64,000 bases of DNA, from the NCBI RefSeq assembly GCF_027744825.2, contig NC_071340.1, positions 689,501 through 753,500 on the forward strand, written 5' to 3'. This DNA is from Synchiropus splendidus. Its lineage: Eukaryota > Chordata > Actinopteri > Syngnathiformes > Callionymidae. Every line of letters starts with the position of its first letter. Within the stretch, counting starts at the first letter, position 1. The notes beneath the pieces are model-generated. The model ran no database searches and was not told the DNA's origin. It saw only the letters and a list, made by a program, of their open reading frames with translations. A program made the position numbers and the translations under genes. Positions 37,789 to 49,444 of the stretch are shown here, one piece after another.

Positions 37789-40700
37789 CATCAAATCTAA
37801 ACTGTCTGAAGTGTTTTTCCAAAGTTATCAACACTTTTATGTTGGGCGTTCCGAAACCCACCTTATCTCAGGCTGAAAAGCGTTTTTGTGCATTGTGCCA
37901 TAACTTTTCAGGAAAGCTTCAGAACATGAAATTTTAACCTCCCACTATAGCAGAAAGGGTCTTTCTAGTAGGTGCACATCAAATCTAAGCTCTCTGAAGT
38001 GTTTTTCGAAAGTTATCAACACTTTTATGTTTGGCGTTCCGAAACCCACCTTATCTCAGGCTGAAAAGCGTTTTTGTGCATTGTGCCATAACTTTTCAGG
38101 AAAGCTTCAGAACATGAAATTTTAACCTCCCACTATAGCAGAAAGGGTCTTTCTAGTAGTTGCACATCAAATCTATACTGTCTGAAGTGTTTTTCCAAAG
38201 TTATCAACACTTTTATGTTTGGCGTTCCGAAACCCACCTTATCTCAGGCTGAAAAGCGTTTTTGTGCATTGTGCCATAACTTTTCAGGGAAGCTTCAGAA
38301 CATGAAATTTTAACCTCCCACTATAGCAGAAAGGGTCTTTCTAGTAGTTGCACATCAAATCTAAGCTGTCTGAAGTGTTTTTCAAAAGTTATCAACACTT
38401 TTATGTTTGGCGTTCCGAAACCCACCTTATCTCAGGCTGAAAAGCGTTTTTGTGCATTGTGCCATAACTTTTCAGGAAAGCTTCAGAACATGAAATTTTA
38501 ACCTCCCACTATAGCAGAAAGGGTCTTTCTAGTAGTTGCACATCAAATCTAAACTGTCTGAAGTGTTTTTCCAAAGTTATCAACACTTTTATGTTTGGCG
38601 TTCCGAAACCCACCTTATCTCAGGCTGAAAAGCGTTTTTACGCATTGTGCCATAACTTTTCAGGGAAGCTTCAGAACATGAAATTTTAACCTCCCACTAT
38701 AGCAGAAAGGGTCTTTCTAGTAGGTGCACATCAAATCTAAGCTCTCTGAAGTGTTTTTCGAAAGTTATCAACACTTTTATGTTTGGCGTTCCGAAACCCA
38801 CCTTATCTCAGGCTGAAAAGCGTTTTTGTGCATTGTGCCATAACTTTTCAGGGAAGCTTCAGAACATGAAATTTTAACCTCCCACTATAGCAGAAAGGGT
38901 CTTTCTAGTAGTTGCACATCAAATCTAAACTGTCTGAAGTGTTTTTCCAAAGTTATTAACACTTTTATGTTTGGCGTTCCGAAACCCACCTTATCTCAGG
39001 CTGAAAAGCGTTTTTGTGCATTGTGCCATAACTTTTCAGGGAAGCTTCAGAACATGAAATTTTAACCTCCCACTATAGCAGAAAGGGTCTTTCTAGTAGT
39101 TGCACATCAAATCTAAACTGTCTGAAGTGTTTTTCCAAAGTTATCAACACTTTTATGTTTGGCGTTCCGAAACCCACCTTATCTCAGGCTGAAAAGCGTT
39201 TTTGTGCATTGTGCCATAACTTTTCAGGGAAGCTTCAGAACATGAAATTTTAACCTCCCACTATAGCAGAAAGGGTCTTTCTAGTAGTTGCACATCAAAT
39301 CTAAGCTGTCTGAAGTGTTTTTCAAAAGTTATCAACACTTTTATGTTTGGCGTTCCGAAACCCACCTTATCTCAGGCTGAAAAGCGTTTTTGTGCATTGT
39401 GCCATAACTTTTCAGGAAAGCTTCAGAACATGAAATTTTAACCTCCCACTATAGTAGAAAGGGTCTTTCTAGTAGTTGCACATCAAATCTAAACTGTCTG
39501 AAGTGTTTTTCCAAAGTTATTAACACTTTTATGTTTGGAGTTCCGAAACCCACCTTATCTCAGGCTGAAAAGCGTTTTTACGCATTGTGCCATAACTTTT
39601 CAGGGAAGCTTCAGAACATGAAATTTTAACCTCCCACTATAGCAGAAAGGGTCTTTCTAGTAGGTGCACATCAAATCTAAGCTCTCTGAAGTGTTTTTCG
39701 AAAGTTATCAACACTTTTATGTTTGGCGTTCCGAAACCCACCTTATCTCAGGCTGAAAAGCGTTTTTGTGCATTGTGCCATAACTTTTCAGGAAAGCTTC
39801 AGAACATGAAATTTTAACCTCCCACTATAGCAGAAAGGGTCTTTCTAGTAGTTGCACATCAAATCTAAACTGTCTGAAGTGTTTTTCCAAAGTTATCAAC
39901 ACTTTTATGTTTGGCGTTCCGAAACCCACCTTATCTCAGCCTGAAAAGCGTTTTTGTGCATTGTGCCATAACTTTTCAGGGAAGCTTCAGAACATGAAAT
40001 TTTAACCTCCCACTGTAGCAGAAAGGGTCTTTCTAGTAGTTGCACATCAAATCTAAGCTGTCTGAAGTGTTTTTCAAAAGTTATCAACACTTTTATGTTT
40101 GGCGTTCCGAAACCCACCTTATCTCAGGCTGAAAAGCGTTTTTGTGCATTGTGCCATAACTTTTCAGGAAAGCTTCAGAACATGAAATTTTAACCTCCCA
40201 CTATAGCAGAAAGGGTCTTTCTAGTAGTTGCACATCAAATCTAAACTGTCTGAAGTGTTTTTCTAAAGTTATCAACACTTTTATGTTTGGCGTTCCGTAA
40301 CCCACCTTATCTCAGGCTGAAAAGCGTTTTTACGCATTGTGCCATAACTTTTCAGGGAAGCTTCAGAACATGAAATTTTAACCTCCCACTATAGCAGAAA
40401 GGGTCTTTCTAGTAGTTGCACATCAAATCTAAGCTCTCTGAAGTGTTTTTCGAAAGTTATCAACACTTTTATGTTTGGCGTTCCGAAACCCACCTTATCT
40501 CAGGCTGAAAAGCGTTTTTGTGCATTGTGCCATAACTTTTCAGGGAAGCTTCAGAACATGAAATTTTAACCTCCCACTATAGCAGAAAGGGTCTTTCTAG
40601 TAGTTGCACATCAAATCTAAACTGTCTGAAGTGTTTTTCCAAAGTTATTAACACTTTTATGTTTGGCGTTCCGAAACCCACCTTATCTCAGGCTGAAAAG

Positions 40701-40984
40701 CGTTTTTGTGCATTGTGCCATAACTTTTCAGGGAAGCTTCAGAACATGAAATTTTAACCTCCCACTATAGCAGAAAGGGTCTTTCTAGTAGTTGCACATC
40801 AAATCTAAACTGTCTGAAGTGTTTTTCCAAAGTTATCAACACTTTTATGTTTGGCGTTCCGAAACCCACCTTATCTCAGGCTGAAAAGCGTTTTTGTGCA
40901 TTGTGCCATAACTTTTCAGGAAAGCTTCAGAACATGAAATTTTAACCTCCCACTATAGCAGAAAGGGTCTTTCTAGTAGTTGCA
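37789..40984. repeat. 17-monomer block, copy 1
   Basis: The class order is F d A B C D E A B C d A B C D E F (3196 bp). Markers include CTATACTG (38165), TAGTAGA ending the B monomer at 39293, C with T41 and GGAG (39481), A with CAGCCTG and CACTGTA (39857), and C with TTTTTCTAAAG and CCGTAACC (40233). The same order and markers recur at 45309-48504 and 52453-55648, 40 and 78 monomers downstream. The last monomer has A125 here but G125 in the other two copies. Confidence 0.87.
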
Positions 40985-43428
40985 CATCAAATCTAAACTG
41001 TCTGAAGTGTTTTTCCAAAGTTATCAACACTTTTATGTTTGGCGTTCCGAAACCCACCTTATCTCAGCCTGAAAAGCGTTTTTGTGCATTGTGCCATAAC
41101 TTTTCAGGGAAGCTTCAGAACATGAAATTTTAACCTCCCACTATAGCAGAAAGGGTCTTTCTAGTAGTTGCACATCAAATCTAAACTGTCTGAAGTGTTT
41201 TTCCAAAGTTATTAACACTTTTATGTTTGGCGTTCCGAAACCCACCTTATCTCAGGCTGAAAAGCGTTTTTGTGCATTGTGCCATAACTTTTCAGGGAAG
41301 CTTCAGAACATGAAATTTTAACCTCCCACTATAGCAGAAAGGGTCTTTCTAGTAGTTGCACATCAAATCTAAACTGTCTGAAGTGTTTTTCCAAAGTTAT
41401 CAACACTTTTATGTTTGGCGTTCCGAAACCCACCTTATCTCAGGCTGAAAAGCGTTTTTGTGCATTGTGCCATAACTTTTCAGGGAAGCTTCAGAACATG
41501 AAATTTTAACCTCCCACTATAGCAGAAAGGGTCTTTCTAGTAGTTGCACATCAAATCTAAGCTGTCTGAAGTGTTTTTCAAAAGTTATCAACACTTTTAT
41601 GTTTGGCGTTCCGAAACCCACCTTATCTCAGGCTGAAAAGCGTTTTTGTGCATTGTGCCATAACTTTTCAGGAAAGCTTCAGAACATGAAATTTTAACCT
41701 CCCACTATAGTAGAAAGGGTCTTTCTAGTAGTTGCACATCAAATCTAAACTGTCTGAAGTGTTTTTCCAAAGTTATTAACACTTTTATGTTTGGAGTTCC
41801 GAAACCCACCTTATCTCAGGCTGAAAAGCGTTTTTACGCATTGTGCCATAACTTTTCAGGGAAGCTTCAGAACATGAAATTTTAACCTCCCACTATAGCA
41901 GAAAGGGTCTTTCTAGTAGGTGCACATCAAATCTAAGCTCTCTGAAGTGTTTTTCGAAAGTTATCAACACTTTTATGTTTGGCGTTCCGAAACCCACCTT
42001 ATCTCAGGCTGAAAAGCGTTTTTGTGCATTGTGCCATAACTTTTCAGGAAAGCTTCAGAACATGAAATTTTAACCTCCCACTATAGCAGAAAGGGTCTTT
42101 CTAGTAGTTGCACATCAAATCTAAACTGTCTGAAGTGTTTTTCCAAAGTTATCAACACTTTTATGTTTGGCGTTCCGAAACCCACCTTATCTCAGCCTGA
42201 AAAGCGTTTTTGTGCATTGTGCCATAACTTTTCAGGGAAGCTTCAGAACATGAAATTTTAACCTCCCACTGTAGCAGAAAGGGTCTTTCTAGTAGTTGCA
42301 CATCAAATCTAAGCTGTCTGAAGTGTTTTTCAAAAGTTATCAACACTTTTATGTTTGGCGTTCCGAAACCCACCTTATCTCAGGCTGAAAAGCGTTTTTG
42401 TGCATTGTGCCATAACTTTTCAGGAAAGCTTCAGAACATGAAATTTTAACCTCCCACTATAGCAGAAAGGGTCTTTCTAGTAGTTGCACATCAAATCTAA
42501 ACTGTCTGAAGTGTTTTTCTAAAGTTATCAACACTTTTATGTTTGGCGTTCCGTAACCCACCTTATCTCAGGCTGAAAAGCGTTTTTACGCATTGTGCCA
42601 TAACTTTTCAGGGAAGCTTCAGAACATGAAATTTTAACCTCCCACTATAGCAGAAAGGGTCTTTCTAGTAGTTGCACATCAAATCTAAGCTCTCTGAAGT
42701 GTTTTTCGAAAGTTATCAACACTTTTATGTTTGGCGTTCCGAAACCCACCTTATCTCAGGCTGAAAAGCGTTTTTGTGCATTGTGCCATAACTTTTCAGG
42801 GAAGCTTCAGAACATGAAATTTTAACCTCCCACTATAGCAGAAAGGGTCTTTCTAGTAGTTGCACATCAAATCTAAACTGTCTGAAGTGTTTTTCCAAAG
42901 TTATTAACACTTTTATGTTTGGCGTTCCGAAACCCACCTTATCTCAGGCTGAAAAGCGTTTTTGTGCATTGTGCCATAACTTTTCAGGGAAGCTTCAGAA
43001 CATGAAATTTTAACCTCCCACTATAGCAGAAAGGGTCTTTCTAGTAGTTGCACATCAAATCTAAACTGTCTGAAGTGTTTTTCCAAAGTTATCAACACTT
43101 TTATGTTTGGCGTTCCGAAACCCACCTTATCTCAGGCTGAAAAGCGTTTTTGTGCATTGTGCCATAACTTTTCAGGAAAGCTTCAGAACATGAAATTTTA
43201 ACCTCCCACTATAGCAGAAAGGGTCTTTCTAGTAGTTGCACATCAAATCTAAACTGTCTGAAGTGTTTTTCCAAAGTTATCAACACTTTTATGTTTGGCG
43301 TTCCGAAACCCACCTTATCTCAGCCTGAAAAGCGTTTTTGTGCATTGTGCCATAACTTTTCAGGGAAGCTTCAGAACATGAAATTTTAACCTCCCACTGT
43401 AGCAGAAAGGGTCTTTCTAGTAGTTGCA
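38917..43428. repeat. Two tandem 12-monomer HOR units (2256 bp each)
   Basis: 38917-41172 and 41173-43428 both read E A B C d A B C D E F A, with matching TAGTAGA, GGAG, CAGCCTG, CACTGTA, TTTTTCTAAAG and CCGTAACC markers. The last A of each unit carries CAGCCTG. In the first unit (40985) the second half of that monomer has plain CACTATA, whereas in the second unit (43241) it has CACTGTA. This suggests the crossover that made the duplication fell inside that monomer. The pair overlaps the end of the first 17-monomer block. Confidence 0.85.
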
Positions 43429-45308
43429 CATCAAATCTAAGCTGTCTGAAGTGTTTTTCAAAAGTTATCAACACTTTTATGTTTGGCGTTCCGAAACCCA
43501 CCTTATCTCAGGCTGAAAAGCGTTTTTGTGCATTGTGCCATAACTTTTCAGGAAAGCTTCAGAACATGAAATTTTAACCTCCCACTATAGCAGAAAGGGT
43601 CTTTCTAGTAGTTGCACATCAAATCTAAACTGTCTGAAGTGTTTTTCTAAAGTTATCAACACTTTTATGTTTGGCGTTCCGTAACCCACCTTATCTCAGG
43701 CTGAAAAGCGTTTTTACGCATTGTGCCATAACTTTTCAGGGAAGCTTCAGAACATGAAATTTTAACCTCCCACTATAGCAGAAAGGGTCTTTCTAGTAGT
43801 TGCACATCAAATCTAAGCTCTCTGAAGTGTTTTTCGAAAGTTATCAACACTTTTATGTTTGGCGTTCCGAAACCCACCTTATCTCAGGCTGAAAAGCGTT
43901 TTTGTGCATTGTGCCATAACTTTTCAGGGAAGCTTCAGAACATGAAATTTTAACCTCCCACTATAGCAGAAAGGGTCTTTCTAGTAGTTGCACATCAAAT
44001 CTAAACTGTCTGAAGTGTTTTTCCAAAGTTATTAACACTTTTATGTTTGGCGTTCCTAAACCCACCTTATCTCAGGCTGAAAAGCGTTTTTGTGCATTGT
44101 GCCATAACTTTTCAGGGAAGCTTCAGAACATGAAATTTTAACCTCCCACTATAGCAGAAAGGGTCTTTCTAGTAGTTGCACATCAAATCTAAACTGTCTG
44201 AAGTGTTTTTCCAAAGTTATCAACACTTTTATGTTTGGCGTTCCGAAACCCACCTTATCTCAGGCTGAAAAGCGTTTTTGTGCATTGTGCCATAACTTTT
44301 CAGGGAAGCTTCAGAACATGAAATTTTAACCTCCCACTATAGCAGAAAGGGTCTTTCTAGTAGTTGCACATAAAATCTAAGCTCTCTGAAGTGTTTTTCG
44401 AAAGTTATCAACACTTTTATGTTTGGCGTTCCGAAACCCACCTTATCTCAGGCTGAAAAGCGTTTTTGTGCATTGTGCCATAACTTTTCAGGAAAGCTTC
44501 AGAACATGAAATTTTAACCTCCCACTATAGCAGAAAGGGTCTTTCTAGTAGTTGCACATCAAATCTAAACTGTCTGAAGTGTTTTTCCAAAGTTATCAAC
44601 ACTTTTATGTTTGGCGTTCCGAAACCCACCTTATCTCAGGCTGAAAAGCGTTTTTACGCATTGTGCCATAACTTTTCAGGGAAGCTTCAGAACATGAAAT
44701 TTTAACCTCCCACTATAGCAGAAAGGGTCTTTCTAGTAGTTGCACATAAAATCTAAGCTCTCTGAAGTGTTTTTCGAAAGTTATCAACACTTTTATCTTT
44801 GGCGTTCCGAAACCCACCTTATCTCAGGCTGAAAAGCGTTTTTGTGCATTGTGCCATAACTTTTCAGGAAAGCTTCAGAACATGAAATTTTAACCTCCCA
44901 CTATAGCAGAAAGGGTCTTTCTAGTAGTTGCACATCAAATCTAAACTGTCTGAAGTGTTTTTCCAAAGTTATCAACACTTTTATGTTTGGCGTTCCGAAA
45001 CCCACCTTATCTCAGGCTGAAAAGCGTTTTTACGCATTGTGCCATAACTTTTCAGGGAAGCTTCAGAACATGAAATTTTAACCTCCCACTATAGCAGAAA
45101 GGGTCTTTCTAGTAGGTGCACATCAAATCTAAGCTCTCTGAAGTGTTTTTCGAAAGTTATCAACACTTTTATGTTTGGCGTTCCGAAACCCACCTTATCT
45201 CAGGCTGAAAAGCGTTTTTGTGCATTGTGCCATAACTTTTCAGGAAAGCTTCAGAACATGAAATTTTAACCTCCCACTATAGCAGAAAGGGTCTTTCTAG
45301 TAGTTGCA
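40985..45308. repeat. Satellite between 17-monomer blocks 1 and 2 (23 monomers)
   Basis: The class order is A E A B C d A B C D E F A B C D E A d C d C d. The left part is the second 12-monomer unit. The right part, 43241-45308, matches 47377-49444. Two d monomers begin with the rare CATAAAATC (44369 and 44745), and the second also has ATCTTTGG in place of ATGTTTGG. CGTTCCTAAA near 44051 is a private change. Confidence 0.83.
43241..45308. repeat. 11-monomer duplicated segment, copy 1
   Basis: The class order A B C D E A d C d C d (2068 bp) matches 47377-49444, an offset of 4136 bp or 22 monomers. Both copies hold CAGCCTG with CACTGTA, TTTTTCTAAAG with CCGTAACC, two CATAAAATC starts and one ATCTTTGG. 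The only differences I noticed are CGTTCCTAAA here and CCAACTATA near 49408 in the other copy. Confidence 0.85.
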
Positions 45309-48300
45309 CATCAAATCTAAACTGTCTGAAGTGTTTTTCCAAAGTTATCAACACTTTTATGTTTGGCGTTCCGAAACCCACCTTATCTCAGGCTGAAAAG
45401 CGTTTTTGTGCATTGTGCCATAACTTTTCAGGAAAGCTTCAGAACATGAAATTTTAACCTCCCACTATAGCAGAAAGGGTCTTTCTAGTAGGTGCACATC
45501 AAATCTAAGCTCTCTGAAGTGTTTTTCGAAAGTTATCAACACTTTTATGTTTGGCGTTCCGAAACCCACCTTATCTCAGGCTGAAAAGCGTTTTTGTGCA
45601 TTGTGCCATAACTTTTCAGGAAAGCTTCAGAACATGAAATTTTAACCTCCCACTATAGTAGAAAGGGTCTTTCTAGTAGTTGCACATCAAATCTATACTG
45701 TCTGAAGTGTTTTTCCAAAGTTATCAACACTTTTATGTTTGGCGTTCCGAAACCCACCTTATCTCAGGCTGAAAAGCGTTTTTGTGCATTGTGCCATAAC
45801 TTTTCAGGGAAGCTTCAGAACATGAAATTTTAACCTCCCACTATAGCAGAAAGGGTCTTTCTAGTAGTTGCACATCAAATCTAAGCTGTCTGAAGTGTTT
45901 TTCAAAAGTTATCAACACTTTTATGTTTGGCGTTCCGAAACCCACCTTATCTCAGGCTGAAAAGCGTTTTTGTGCATTGTGCCATAACTTTTCAGGAAAG
46001 CTTCAGAACATGAAATTTTAACCTCCCACTATAGCAGAAAGGGTCTTTCTAGTAGTTGCACATCAAATCTAAACTGTCTGAAGTGTTTTTCCAAAGTTAT
46101 CAACACTTTTATGTTTGGCGTTCCGAAACCCACCTTATCTCAGGCTGAAAAGCGTTTTTACGCATTGTGCCATAACTTTTCAGGGAAGCTTCAGAACATG
46201 AAATTTTAACCTCCCACTATAGCAGAAAGGGTCTTTCTAGTAGGTGCACATCAAATCTAAGCTCTCTGAAGTGTTTTTCGAAAGTTATCAACACTTTTAT
46301 GTTTGGCGTTCCGAAACCCACCTTATCTCAGGCTGAAAAGCGTTTTTGTGCATTGTGCCATAACTTTTCAGGGAAGCTTCAGAACATGAAATTTTAACCT
46401 CCCACTATAGCAGAAAGGGTCTTTCTAGTAGTTGCACATCAAATCTAAACTGTCTGAAGTGTTTTTCCAAAGTTATTAACACTTTTATGTTTGGCGTTCC
46501 GAAACCCACCTTATCTCAGGCTGAAAAGCGTTTTTGTGCATTGTGCCATAACTTTTCAGGGAAGCTTCAGAACATGAAATTTTAACCTCCCACTATAGCA
46601 GAAAGGGTCTTTCTAGTAGTTGCACATCAAATCTAAACTGTCTGAAGTGTTTTTCCAAAGTTATCAACACTTTTATGTTTGGCGTTCCGAAACCCACCTT
46701 ATCTCAGGCTGAAAAGCGTTTTTGTGCATTGTGCCATAACTTTTCAGGGAAGCTTCAGAACATGAAATTTTAACCTCCCACTATAGCAGAAAGGGTCTTT
46801 CTAGTAGTTGCACATCAAATCTAAGCTGTCTGAAGTGTTTTTCAAAAGTTATCAACACTTTTATGTTTGGCGTTCCGAAACCCACCTTATCTCAGGCTGA
46901 AAAGCGTTTTTGTGCATTGTGCCATAACTTTTCAGGAAAGCTTCAGAACATGAAATTTTAACCTCCCACTATAGTAGAAAGGGTCTTTCTAGTAGTTGCA
47001 CATCAAATCTAAACTGTCTGAAGTGTTTTTCCAAAGTTATTAACACTTTTATGTTTGGAGTTCCGAAACCCACCTTATCTCAGGCTGAAAAGCGTTTTTA
47101 CGCATTGTGCCATAACTTTTCAGGGAAGCTTCAGAACATGAAATTTTAACCTCCCACTATAGCAGAAAGGGTCTTTCTAGTAGGTGCACATCAAATCTAA
47201 GCTCTCTGAAGTGTTTTTCGAAAGTTATCAACACTTTTATGTTTGGCGTTCCGAAACCCACCTTATCTCAGGCTGAAAAGCGTTTTTGTGCATTGTGCCA
47301 TAACTTTTCAGGAAAGCTTCAGAACATGAAATTTTAACCTCCCACTATAGCAGAAAGGGTCTTTCTAGTAGTTGCACATCAAATCTAAACTGTCTGAAGT
47401 GTTTTTCCAAAGTTATCAACACTTTTATGTTTGGCGTTCCGAAACCCACCTTATCTCAGCCTGAAAAGCGTTTTTGTGCATTGTGCCATAACTTTTCAGG
47501 GAAGCTTCAGAACATGAAATTTTAACCTCCCACTGTAGCAGAAAGGGTCTTTCTAGTAGTTGCACATCAAATCTAAGCTGTCTGAAGTGTTTTTCAAAAG
47601 TTATCAACACTTTTATGTTTGGCGTTCCGAAACCCACCTTATCTCAGGCTGAAAAGCGTTTTTGTGCATTGTGCCATAACTTTTCAGGAAAGCTTCAGAA
47701 CATGAAATTTTAACCTCCCACTATAGCAGAAAGGGTCTTTCTAGTAGTTGCACATCAAATCTAAACTGTCTGAAGTGTTTTTCTAAAGTTATCAACACTT
47801 TTATGTTTGGCGTTCCGTAACCCACCTTATCTCAGGCTGAAAAGCGTTTTTACGCATTGTGCCATAACTTTTCAGGGAAGCTTCAGAACATGAAATTTTA
47901 ACCTCCCACTATAGCAGAAAGGGTCTTTCTAGTAGTTGCACATCAAATCTAAGCTCTCTGAAGTGTTTTTCGAAAGTTATCAACACTTTTATGTTTGGCG
48001 TTCCGAAACCCACCTTATCTCAGGCTGAAAAGCGTTTTTGTGCATTGTGCCATAACTTTTCAGGGAAGCTTCAGAACATGAAATTTTAACCTCCCACTAT
48101 AGCAGAAAGGGTCTTTCTAGTAGTTGCACATCAAATCTAAACTGTCTGAAGTGTTTTTCCAAAGTTATTAACACTTTTATGTTTGGCGTTCCGAAACCCA
48201 CCTTATCTCAGGCTGAAAAGCGTTTTTGTGCATTGTGCCATAACTTTTCAGGGAAGCTTCAGAACATGAAATTTTAACCTCCCACTATAGCAGAAAGGGT

Positions 48301-48504
48301 CTTTCTAGTAGTTGCACATCAAATCTAAACTGTCTGAAGTGTTTTTCCAAAGTTATCAACACTTTTATGTTTGGCGTTCCGAAACCCACCTTATCTCAGG
48401 CTGAAAAGCGTTTTTGTGCATTGTGCCATAACTTTTCAGGGAAGCTTCAGAACATGAAATTTTAACCTCCCACTATAGCAGAAAGGGTCTTTCTAGTAGT
48501 TGCA
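45309..48504. repeat. 17-monomer block, copy 2
   Basis: The class order is F d A B C D E A B C d A B C D E A, matching 37789-40984 and 52453-55648. The first F monomer has TTTGGCG where the other two copies have TTGGGCG. The d monomer at 45497 ends in TAGTAGA, a private change. The block overlaps the second copy of the 11-monomer segment from 47377. Confidence 0.87.
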
Positions 48505-49444
48505 CATAAAATCTAAGCTCTCTGAAGTGTTTTTCGAAAGTTATCAACACTTTTATGTTTGGCGTTCCGAAACCCACCTTATCTCAGGCTGAAAAGCGTT
48601 TTTGTGCATTGTGCCATAACTTTTCAGGAAAGCTTCAGAACATGAAATTTTAACCTCCCACTATAGCAGAAAGGGTCTTTCTAGTAGTTGCACATCAAAT
48701 CTAAACTGTCTGAAGTGTTTTTCCAAAGTTATCAACACTTTTATGTTTGGCGTTCCGAAACCCACCTTATCTCAGGCTGAAAAGCGTTTTTACGCATTGT
48801 GCCATAACTTTTCAGGGAAGCTTCAGAACATGAAATTTTAACCTCCCACTATAGCAGAAAGGGTCTTTCTAGTAGTTGCACATAAAATCTAAGCTCTCTG
48901 AAGTGTTTTTCGAAAGTTATCAACACTTTTATCTTTGGCGTTCCGAAACCCACCTTATCTCAGGCTGAAAAGCGTTTTTGTGCATTGTGCCATAACTTTT
49001 CAGGAAAGCTTCAGAACATGAAATTTTAACCTCCCACTATAGCAGAAAGGGTCTTTCTAGTAGTTGCACATCAAATCTAAACTGTCTGAAGTGTTTTTCC
49101 AAAGTTATCAACACTTTTATGTTTGGCGTTCCGAAACCCACCTTATCTCAGGCTGAAAAGCGTTTTTACGCATTGTGCCATAACTTTTCAGGGAAGCTTC
49201 AGAACATGAAATTTTAACCTCCCACTATAGCAGAAAGGGTCTTTCTAGTAGGTGCACATCAAATCTAAGCTCTCTGAAGTGTTTTTCGAAAGTTATCAAC
49301 ACTTTTATGTTTGGCGTTCCGAAACCCACCTTATCTCAGGCTGAAAAGCGTTTTTGTGCATTGTGCCATAACTTTTCAGGAAAGCTTCAGAACATGAAAT
49401 TTTAACCTCCAACTATAGCAGAAAGGGTCTTTCTAGTAGTTGCA
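47377..49444. repeat. 11-monomer duplicated segment, copy 2
   Basis: The class order is A B C D E A d C d C d, nearly identical to 43241-45308. CATAAAATC starts occur at 48505 and 48881 and ATCTTTGG near 48931. The left half also belongs to the second 17-monomer block, so at least two overlapping duplication events are recorded here. Confidence 0.85.
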
